The notes under the pieces were generated by a model. The model did no database searches, was not told the DNA's origin, and saw only the letters and a program-made list of their open reading frames with translations. The position numbers and the translations under genes are program-made. A stretch of DNA of 64,000 nt, taken from Bacteroidia bacterium (GTDB lineage: Bacteria > Bacteroidota > Bacteroidia > J057 > JADKCL01). The stretch spans positions 62,001-126,000 of the forward strand of contig JACJYV010000003.1 of NCBI GenBank assembly GCA_020635905.1. The letters run 5' to 3'. Shown piece after piece: positions 41,154-49,600 of the stretch; within the stretch, counting starts at the first letter, position 1; each line of letters starts with the position of its first letter.

Positions 41154-43354
41154 CCGGGTTTTTGTTTGATTCTGAGCAGGGTATCGTAGATATTGGATTG
41201 CATGAGGTCGTAGCGGGCTCCCGCGCCAATACTGGCCAGGTTGGCCAGGGCGATGCCTCCCGTTTTGAGGTCATAGACCAGGGTAAAATACAGGGTATTG
41301 CGGGAGGGCGAAAGCAGGTGATAGACCCCCAGCGGGGCGGTATAGACCAGAGCCAGGTAAAAGCAGCCCAGATAGGTATTGGGTTTTTCCGTAAGGGACA
41401 GGGTGCCGGTCCAGGCAAAGTAGCGGGTGCCATATTTTTGCACCAAACGGTCGATTTCAGCCTGGTCAGGCGGCAACAGGCCTCCCACCTCGTCGTGGGC
41501 AAAGCGGTCGGAGATCCAGTCGTTGAGGCGGGCAATGTCGTTGAATTCTGCCACCTGACTGGTCTGGAGACGGCTCACTTCCAGCAGATTCAACCCCAAC
41601 CCGACCATTTCAGCATTTTCGCTGAGCATGGTGGTGAAGGTCCGCTGTCCGGTTTCGCCTGCGATGTAGCGCACGGGAATCTCTTTGCGGCGATCGATCT
41701 TCTGGAAAAGAGGCTGCACCATCACGATCTGGTCGGTACCCAGGCTTTTGCCCTCCTTACGGGCCTTGCGCAGAGCTTTTTTGCGTTCGCGAAAGGTGAG
41801 ATGGGCGGTGGAATCTGTCTGGTTGAAGCTGGCTTTGGCATTTTCCAGGCGCAGCCTGAAGTCAGGGTGGGCAAACATGCCCACAAAGGCCGAATAGATG
41901 TAGCCTTTTTCCCCGTATTTCTCGTTTTCGCGGTTGCGCCTCAGTTTGTCGTACTTGCCATTTGGGTCCCCGTTGGAGGGGTCAGCAGGGAGGCTGTCGG
42001 CAGGTGATTCGCGGTAAAGGCGGTCCAGAAAGTCGCCGTGATGCTCCACCATTTCCAGCAGAAGCGCATTTACCAAAGAATCCAGGTCGGGATCCTGTGG
42101 AAATTCCAGGTGACGGTCCCAGGTATGAGCCAGGGCGACGGTGGTCATTTCGTAGTCAGTAAAATGCTCCAGCAGGCTGGCCAGCTGCTGGATTTCGCCT
42201 TCGCAGGCGGAGGACGCCTGCAATACATCGCCCAGATGGCGGGCATTGGCGTAGCGGGCCAGGGCGTAAAGTGACTGGCAGATATTCTTTTGCAGATAGA
42301 GATTATGCCCATGGTCGCGCCCGAGCAGGTAGGAGTTGTAAATGGCTTTCTGGTATTCGCGCTGCTGGTAAAAGAGGTGGCTGAGCTCAAAGCGGGCCAT
42401 TTCCCGGGCGTTTTTGAATTCATTTTCACCCACCAGATTATGACTTTTGGAGGATTTTGGCAGAGAAGCGAGGCGGTTGGCAATGGCCGCCTGCCGCTTG
42501 TTGAGAGAGGGATGATTATTGCCTTCCTCCTCCCCTTCCCCTTCGGGATTGATCCCACTCACCGACTGCAAAAAATAGCTTTCAGGATAGGTGATGTGCT
42601 CCGTTTGCAGGAATTCGCGGGAAAAAGGAACCTCGTCAAAGGGCAGATAAGACCAGCGCAATACATCAAAAACCTGGTCCAGGCCTGCAGGATCATAAGC
42701 AGATTCCAGGTAAAGGTCCAGACCTTTGAGATCGGCTTCCAGTTCGAGTTCGCGGGAATAATTGGTTTTGGCCAACAGGCGCTCGTCGAGAGATTGCCGC
42801 TTGAACATGCCTGCGCCCTGGTCGATGCGAATGGTTTCCACGTATTGATTGAGCGGATGTTTGCCCAGATAGTGCTGTATCTCGTGGGCCAGAATGTAGG
42901 CCAGTTGGGCCTCATTTTCCAGTTGGGCCAGCAGACCTGTGTTGACGAAGATGATGCCGTTATTGGTGGCAAATGCGTTGGCAGAGGAGGATTTTACGGC
43001 ATAAATGCGCAATTCCTGCCGTAACTCAGGGCGGGAAGCCAGCAATTTGTCGGCTACTTTGCCCAGGTAAAGGGAAAGGGGATCATTGAAAAGCACTTTG
43101 CCCGAGATCAGTAATTCGTCGATCAGGAACTGGCTTTGCAGGAGGAAATCTTCCTGTGGTTTGCCGTTGGAGTGGTGATCTGCCGGGTTGAGGTTTTCCT
43201 TTTCGCGGGCGAATTTGAAGGAGGAAAGGGAGAGAAATTCCGCAGGAATTTCGCCGCTGGCCTGGATTGGGGTATAATGATCCCAATTCTGCGCAGAAAG
43301 CCTTTGCAGGAATATTCCCACAAGAAGCAATCCCAGAATCAGGCGGTATTTCAT
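41150..43354 (-). CDS. M48-family metallopeptidase with C-terminal extension (cassette B)
   Basis: A 734-residue exported zinc protease: signal peptide MKYRLILGLLLVGIFLQRLSAQ, then the M48 core with HEIQH (157-161) preceded by AQLAYILA, NAFATNNGIIFVNTGLL, and the third ligand glutamate E206 in ELEADLKGLDLY. M48 enzymes degrade misfolded or envelope proteins. After ~residue 330 comes a helical, TPR-like region and a long C-terminal domain (GTRYFAWTGTLSLTEKPN ... VYDLKTGGIALANL) shared with the paralogue at 44073-46316. No transmembrane helices, unlike HtpX, so periplasmic or anchored action is likely. Substrates are unknown. Confidence 0.85.
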   Translation of the reverse strand: MKYRLILGLLLVGIFLQRLSAQNWDHYTPIQASGEIPAEFLSLSSFKFAREKENLNPADHHSNGKPQEDFLLQSQFLIDELLISGKVLFNDPLSLYLGKVADKLLASRPELRQELRIYAVKSSSANAFATNNGIIFVNTGLLAQLENEAQLAYILAHEIQHYLGKHPLNQYVETIRIDQGAGMFKRQSLDERLLAKTNYSRELELEADLKGLDLYLESAYDPAGLDQVFDVLRWSYLPFDEVPFSREFLQTEHITYPESYFLQSVSGINPEGEGEEEGNNHPSLNKRQAAIANRLASLPKSSKSHNLVGENEFKNAREMARFELSHLFYQQREYQKAIYNSYLLGRDHGHNLYLQKNICQSLYALARYANARHLGDVLQASSACEGEIQQLASLLEHFTDYEMTTVALAHTWDRHLEFPQDPDLDSLVNALLLEMVEHHGDFLDRLYRESPADSLPADPSNGDPNGKYDKLRRNRENEKYGEKGYIYSAFVGMFAHPDFRLRLENAKASFNQTDSTAHLTFRERKKALRKARKEGKSLGTDQIVMVQPLFQKIDRRKEIPVRYIAGETGQRTFTTMLSENAEMVGLGLNLLEVSRLQTSQVAEFNDIARLNDWISDRFAHDEVGGLLPPDQAEIDRLVQKYGTRYFAWTGTLSLTEKPNTYLGCFYLALVYTAPLGVYHLLSPSRNTLYFTLVYDLKTGGIALANLASIGAGARYDLMQSNIYDTLLRIKQKPG

Positions 43355-43419
43355 AAGGGTAAATATAACAGGTATCCCTTATGTAAACCAGAGGAATCCC
43401 AGCAGGGTTAACGTGCAGA

Positions 43420-44076
43420 TTAAAAAGCCAGTATCCCGATCCCGATTTTCACATTCAGCAGGTAATGGTAAAACCACCTCAACCTTTGGTTTTCATAAGG
43501 ATCATACTTTCCAAGAATGGTTTTTACCCCCCAAATGGGAAGGGAAAGTTCTAAACCATAGTCAAAAACGATCCGTTTGGCGATTACATTGGTATAACCT
43601 ATTCCCAGGTAAATCTGAGAATTCCCAAAATTGGAGGTGTCCGTTTTCCAAATGCCACTGGAACTGCTGCCAAGGTTCAGGGAGTCATTTGAGTGGACAA
43701 ATAATAATTTCGCGCCGGCGGACAAATTCACCCCGAGGGGGGCGGGCAATCCCCTGGGATAGGTTTTGAACCCGAATCCAGGCCCATGGCAAAACATTTT
43801 GTCCCGGTCGAGATAGCGATACAAATTTGCCCTGGCCAGATCATAAGTCACATCCAGGACAAGGCGGCGGGACAGTATGGCCTCATAAGCCAGAGTAAAG
43901 CGACTGTCAATGATGGAGACTCTGCTTGAATATGCCCCGTATTCAAAATTGCTCCCGGCAAAATACTGGGCGACAAAGATATTCCTTTTTCCCTGATAGC
44001 CCGGGACCAGATGCTGGGCGATTCCCTGCAAACCCAGGCCCATCAGGAGGACCAAAATTGCGATTCTGATTTTCAT
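43420..44076 (-). CDS. predicted outer-membrane beta-barrel partner of M48 peptidase (cassette A)
   Basis: A 218-residue exported protein; signal peptide ends GIAQ. Mature start HLVPGYQGKRNIFVAQYFAG and end LLNVKIGIGILAF parallel those of the protein at 40455-41153. Alternating polar/hydrophobic strands (RFTLAYEAILSRRLVLDVTYDL; KRIVFDYGLELSLPIW) suggest an 8-strand barrel. ATG 44076 overlaps the M48 gene stop as ATGA. The gap to the next cassette is only 65 bases, so all four genes probably form one transcript. Confidence 0.75.
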   Translation of the reverse strand: MKIRIAILVLLMGLGLQGIAQHLVPGYQGKRNIFVAQYFAGSNFEYGAYSSRVSIIDSRFTLAYEAILSRRLVLDVTYDLARANLYRYLDRDKMFCHGPGFGFKTYPRGLPAPLGVNLSAGAKLLFVHSNDSLNLGSSSSGIWKTDTSNFGNSQIYLGIGYTNVIAKRIVFDYGLELSLPIWGVKTILGKYDPYENQRLRWFYHYLLNVKIGIGILAF

Positions 44077-46316
44077 TTGGCTGGGTTTTTGATGTGGATG
44101 AAATTGTCGTAAAGGAGGGAATGCATGTTTTCGGGCCCATCACTCAAATCAAATTCATGGACGGAAGCGAAAACGATTTCGCCTGACTCCACATTCAGCA
44201 CCACATTATAATGCAAAAATGCCTTGCGTGGCCTGAGCATCATGACAATCCCGATGGGAGCCGTACAACCATAGCAAACGTACATGGCCCCCATTAAATA
44301 ATTGGGCGACTTGGTCAGGCTGAGGTGCCCGGTCCAGCCAAAAAATTTGGTGCCGTATTTTTCGGAAATCCGTTCCACGTCGGGCCGGTCCAGCATGACC
44401 ATGCCGTCATTTTTGCGGGCCTGAAACCACCTTTCAGACCAGTCTTCCAGCTCAACCATGTCATTGAAGGCTTCCAGGTCCGAATTTTTGAATTCTGAGG
44501 CATTCAGGATTTCGAGGCTGACCCCGTTGAGGCCGGCATTTTCCTTCATCCAGGCCATCATTTTATCATTGCCTTTTTCCGAGTCCAGATAGCGGGTGGC
44601 ATTCTTTTTCCGGGTATCCCATTTGTGAAATTCAGGCTTGATGTAAACCACTTTGTCCACGATATCAGAGGTTCTTTTCCAGGAATTCGACCTGGATGAC
44701 CACACTTTAAATTCTTCCTGCTCCTCCCCTTCTTTGTTCACTTCAATTTTGGCCAATTCTCCATATTTTTGGACAAATTCCTCATTCTCAAACAGCTGAA
44801 AACAGCCATGCTCCAGATTTTTATCCACTTTGCCCTGACTGGCTCTGGCTTTTGATTCCTTGCCTGATACGATGGTGGGCTTGTACCCCTCCACTTCAAA
44901 GACCTTGGATTTTGAGTTATCCTTTTCCACTTCAGGCTCTTCCTCCATGGCGACTGGAAGGGGTGGCGGGGGATCCTTTTTCAGCTTTTTGGCAAACTCG
45001 GGATAGGTATCAAACATCTTTTCCAGTAAGTCATAGGCCATTTGCCTTCCTTCCTCATCGTTGGGATATTTCTGGTGATAACTCCAGGCTTTGTTGAGGC
45101 CCATGATAAGTACTTTCTCTGGAGATTCATTATCCAAAACGTAATCCAAATCATAGATTACTCCATACAATCTGGAGGAATCCGGGGCAACCTTGTGGTA
45201 TTTATGGGCGATTTTGAAACATGAAATACCATACATGGATTGGGTAATTTTCTTTTCCAGGTAGGGGTTGTTGGGAAAATCGAGAGACAGCAGAAACGAA
45301 TTATACATACAGAGCACATACTCCTTATCCTTCAACAGGAGGTGGGTGATTTCAAATCTGGCGAGGTCACGAACCCGGTAAAATTCGTTTTCATCCACCA
45401 AAAAGAAGGGCCTGCCCGGCTGCCTTTTGGTCTCCAGGACGTCCATGACGGCCTGGCGGCGCTTGCCCACGCTTGGGTGAGTTCCAAATTCATGTTCCTC
45501 GTCCTGATCGACCACGATGGGTTTTGCATGAGGAGGTAAAGTTAAACCCAGAATGGGCGTTCCCGGGCTGGTAATCAGGGTGTAGTCAAAAGGCTGGTGG
45601 GAATAAGGAAAATCAGATAAGACCAGCACGTCGAAGGTGCCGTCAATGGCTTCGTGGGAGTACCCTGATTCCAGGTAAATTTCAAGCCCGGCCAGATCGG
45701 CCTCCAGCTCCTGTTCCTTGGAAAAAAGGCACTTGGCCAGGTATTTTTCCTGGGCTTCATCCTTGGAAAACAGGGTTTTATCTTTGTCGATGGTCAGATT
45801 TTGCTCGAATTGCTTCATGGAATGCTGCCCCAGAAAATGTTGCACTTCGTGGGCCAGAATAAAGGCGAGTTGTGCTTCGCTTTCCAGGTGAGCCAATAGC
45901 CCCACATTCACAAAAACTATCCCTTTGTCCACGGTATAGGCATTCACCACGGGGGATTTTACGGCATAAAATCTTAATTTTTCGCGAATCTGCGGCTGTT
46001 TTGCGAGCAATTTATCCGCAACCCTGCTCACATATTCCGATATAGGATCATTGAAAAGGACCTTCCCTGAGGTAAGCATGTCATCTATGACAAAGCTTCG
46101 GGCCAGAATAAAGTCATCTTTCTTTTTCAGCCCTGACCTTCCTTCAGTTTTGACCAGTTCAATCTTGTCCTGTTCATACTTTTCAGAAGATTTGACCAAA
46201 AATTCCTCGGGAATTTGCCCTTCTGATTTGAGGGGTTGGTAGTTGTTCAGGTTTTGAGAAAATAATGGCCGAAATAAACAAGCCATCAGTGCCAAGAGCA
46301 CGAGTTCCTTTCGCAT
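44073..46316 (-). CDS. M48-family metallopeptidase with C-terminal extension (cassette A)
   Basis: A 747-residue paralogue of the protein at 41150-43354. Signal peptide MRKELVLLALMACLFRPLFSQ; M48 motif HEVQH (156-160) after AQLAFILA; E205 in ELEADLAGLEIYLES supplies the third zinc ligand. Shared mature start (NxYxPLxxxGxIPEEFL), shared SGKVLFNDPxSxYxxxVADKLLA, and shared C-terminal domain (GTKFFGWTGHLSLTKSPN). A lysine/glutamate-rich insert lies at ~480-560 (MEEEPEVEKDNSKSKVFEVE). The active site is intact, so this copy should be catalytic. It lies directly downstream of the alpha-2-macroglobulin gene, across 362 bp of repeats. Confidence 0.85.
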   Translation of the reverse strand: MRKELVLLALMACLFRPLFSQNLNNYQPLKSEGQIPEEFLVKSSEKYEQDKIELVKTEGRSGLKKKDDFILARSFVIDDMLTSGKVLFNDPISEYVSRVADKLLAKQPQIREKLRFYAVKSPVVNAYTVDKGIVFVNVGLLAHLESEAQLAFILAHEVQHFLGQHSMKQFEQNLTIDKDKTLFSKDEAQEKYLAKCLFSKEQELEADLAGLEIYLESGYSHEAIDGTFDVLVLSDFPYSHQPFDYTLITSPGTPILGLTLPPHAKPIVVDQDEEHEFGTHPSVGKRRQAVMDVLETKRQPGRPFFLVDENEFYRVRDLARFEITHLLLKDKEYVLCMYNSFLLSLDFPNNPYLEKKITQSMYGISCFKIAHKYHKVAPDSSRLYGVIYDLDYVLDNESPEKVLIMGLNKAWSYHQKYPNDEEGRQMAYDLLEKMFDTYPEFAKKLKKDPPPPLPVAMEEEPEVEKDNSKSKVFEVEGYKPTIVSGKESKARASQGKVDKNLEHGCFQLFENEEFVQKYGELAKIEVNKEGEEQEEFKVWSSRSNSWKRTSDIVDKVVYIKPEFHKWDTRKKNATRYLDSEKGNDKMMAWMKENAGLNGVSLEILNASEFKNSDLEAFNDMVELEDWSERWFQARKNDGMVMLDRPDVERISEKYGTKFFGWTGHLSLTKSPNYLMGAMYVCYGCTAPIGIVMMLRPRKAFLHYNVVLNVESGEIVFASVHEFDLSDGPENMHSLLYDNFIHIKNPAK

Positions 46317-46439
46317 AGCTGTCGGGTTATTATCCAGGTAATGTCACTCCGCGTTTACGGGAAACCTGCGGAAGTTCTAATTAACTAAAAAAATGTTATG
46401 TTTCCTAAAAAGTGAAAATCCCTCCTTCTGCTTTCGTCG

Positions 46440-46678
46440 AAACGTATAAACTTAGTGGAAAATCGAGGGAAATGGGTCAGTATCCCAATCCCGATAGAAA
46501 TCGGGATCGCCAAGATTATTTGTCCCGCGTTTCGTTGGTTGTGGTGGCAAATACCGAAAGCGTTCGGTACGCCAAGCTGGGCGGGATTTTTTCCTTTCAG
46601 CTTGGCGTTCTTTGCTCCCTTCAACCCACGAAACGCGGAATCCCTTCCCTTTGCGCTCTTCGCGTTACCCCAAAACGC
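46440..46678. repeat. dispersed repeat C, copy at 46.5 kb, with ATCCCGATAGAAATCGGGAT palindrome
   Basis: The palindrome at 46486-46505 is followed by CGTTTCGTTGGTTGTGGTGG and by CTTTGCTCCCTTCAACCCACG and AAACGCGGAATCCC, also found at 21580-21605 and, inverted, inside 20082-20361. It ends directly at the A2M stop codon. No gene lies between 46317 and 46678. Confidence 0.65.
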
Positions 46679-49600
46679 TTAAATTCCGCCGTTGACTTTG
46701 GGTGATACCGTGATGACCCGGGCTCCGTGGAAGCTGTTGAATTCGGGATCGTACATGGCTTCAGCCCCAATTACGGGCAGTTTGAACTTACCTGCAGTCA
46801 CCACCCGCAGCATGTAGTAAAAGTCGCGGCTGGTGCTGTTGTAGAGGTTGGTAAAGAGCAGCATGCGGTCGTCCTTGACGTCCATGTATTCGGGATACAG
46901 GGTATTCTGGAGCCAGTTCAGGGAAGTCGAGGTGGTCAGACGCGGGTTTTCAATCTCAAATCCAGCCGGGATCATGTCCGTGATGGCCACGTTGTCCACC
47001 GAGCGGTTACCTGTGGTGACCGAGATTTTGCAAACCACCAGATCACCCTGACGGAAATTATCTCCTATGATGGCCTTGCCTTCGCGGTCGTAAAAGGTAC
47101 GGCGCACTGACACCATGTGATCGGCTTCCTTCACCACATATTCGGCTCCATCCTTGATTCCTTCTGTGTTCCAGAAGTAGTAGATTTCGCCTGTGCCCGT
47201 GGGTTTCAGGGTAACGGTTTTTCCATTGAGGAGGTCAGAAGTAAGCTGATAATTTCCTCCTGCATAATTGCCCACAGATTTGCCCGCTACCTGAATATCC
47301 ACCTTCATGTCGGCGCTGGCACTCTTTTTGGCAGCTTTACCCAGGGCCATGAAGCCCCAGCACTTGTCCTGGGTCGAGTACCAGTGGCTTTCATCCAGAT
47401 TGGACAGGTACTTGACCAGGAGGGGTATCTGGGTATTCTTGGGATCCACATCCATCAATACGCTCAAAATGATGGCGTTGGAACGGATTTCAGAGTCGTA
47501 GGAACCACCCGACAGGCGGGCCGCTTTCTCGGGGGTGAATGCATTGGGCACTATCTCGTGGAAAGCATTCCAATCGCCCTGCAGGGCAAAGGCCCCCGCC
47601 AGCAGGTAGCGGGTGTCGTTGGTGAGCAGGTGCTGGTGAGCACGGTAATAGTTGCAGGTGGAAAGGTCGCCCTTGCCCGCCAATGCCAGGATATAAAGGC
47701 TGTAAATGGTCTCCTTGCTGGCTTTGACCTCCGTTACCCAGACATTATTGCGGTAGAAGGAGTAGTTGAAGGTCTGCTTGCTGGCCGCCTGGCGGGATAC
47801 AAAGCCCAGAGCCGTGCTGAGGGTATTGTCATTGACATTATACCCGGCTTTTTTGGCTTCCACCAGGAAGTGGGTGGCATAGACAGAGGCCCACCAGTTG
47901 TAATAGCCGCCATTGGGCCAGTAGTTGAAGGCTCCGTCGTTGCGGATCATGGACTGAATTTTGGTAATGGCCTCATTGACAAAGTAAACGGGGTTGCCCG
48001 CAAAAAACTTATCAGGCGCCACAGCCGCAGCCAGATCTTCAAAATACAATTGGGGGAAAGCCTTGGAAGTGGTCTGTTCCAGACATCCGTAGGGGTATCC
48101 CACCACATCTTTCAGGTGTTTGGCCAGTTTCACGCCCGGGAATCTGGAAATGGTGATGCGGGTATGCTGAGAGGCCGGAATATATCCGCCCGGAATTTGC
48201 ACCGCAACCTCTTTGCCGGCCACCAGGGTACCTGAGCCTGTTTCCGTTACCAGGGGCGACACGGGGCGCACCGCAATTTCAATGTCCTGGGTCACATTAT
48301 CCAGGCCGGAGGCCTGGAGGATGATCTTGCCTTTGCCTGCCGCATTCATGGCTTCCACCCCAAAACTCACGGAGCCCGTGGATTTTCCATCCAGTTTGAT
48401 GCTTTGGGTGGCTTTGGAGGTCACCTTGAGCGGACCTTCCACCTTCAGACTTACCTTGATCTCACCCGACTTGCTGGTGGTATTCATGAGGGAAACGGGC
48501 AGGGCAATGGAATCCGTGACCGAAAGTACACGGGGGATGGCGGGCATCATGACCACGTCGTCTGAGATTTTCATGGGTTTGGAGGCCGAACCAAAGCGGG
48601 GACCTGTGTAGGCCACGGCCATGAGGCGGGCTTCTCCATTGAATTGGGGAATGGGCACCTGCAGCCTCACTTCGCCGTTTCCGTCTGATTTGCGGATGCC
48701 CGACCAATAGGAAAGCAACTTGAAGCGCTGAGCCGTGATGGGGTTGGCCCGTTTGCCTGAACCCATTTCGTCGCCCCCTGCGGGCGATGATTTGGCTGCA
48801 CTGATTTCGGGCAGCAGGAGTTCGTACATGTCATAGCTGTTGACCCGCAGGGCCCGCTTGGCATACATGTAGGCATACGGATCGGGAGATTTGAAACCCT
48901 TGATTTGCAGGATTCCCTCGTCCACCAGAGCCAATGTCACGTGCACATCCTGTCCCGCAGTGGTTTTGACCACTACTTCCTGGGTGGTACGCGGCTTGAT
49001 TTTCTCGGGCGCGACAATTTCCACCGCCAGTTTATTGGATTTTTTCTCTACCCCCACTGACTCGAATCCATGTCCGACCAGGAAAGGCGTGTTATTGCTG
49101 CCGTCGTGGGGACGGAACAGGGTGGCGGTAACGTAGAAGTTGGGCAAATGGGCATCCGTAATGGGAATCTGCAACTCGGCTGAGTTGTTTTCCACCGTCA
49201 AGTAGCGGGATTCGAGCACTTTATTCTGCTCAAAAGTAACCAGCATTTGTCCGGAGAAGGGAGTGGTAAACAGCACTTTGGCGGTTTCGCCGGGTTCGTA
49301 GGTCTTTTTGTCGAATACCATTTCAATGCGGCCCTCCTTATTCACCTCAAAGGAAGTAGCCGTGGTGCCTCCCCAGCCGTAGCAGTAGAAACTTTGGCTG
49401 ACGTATTCACTGGAGCCCTGTTTGTAAAGGCGGATTTCATAATCGCCCGAGCGCTCGGCTTTGAAGGAAAAGGAACCTTTGCCAGAAACGCTCTGCTTGC
49501 GACGAGGCATGGCCACCTCTTCCTCGCGTTGTGATTCGTAGCGCCAGTAGCCGCTTTGCTTCACCAGTACAGATTTCCAGTTGCGGCGAATCACCTCCAC

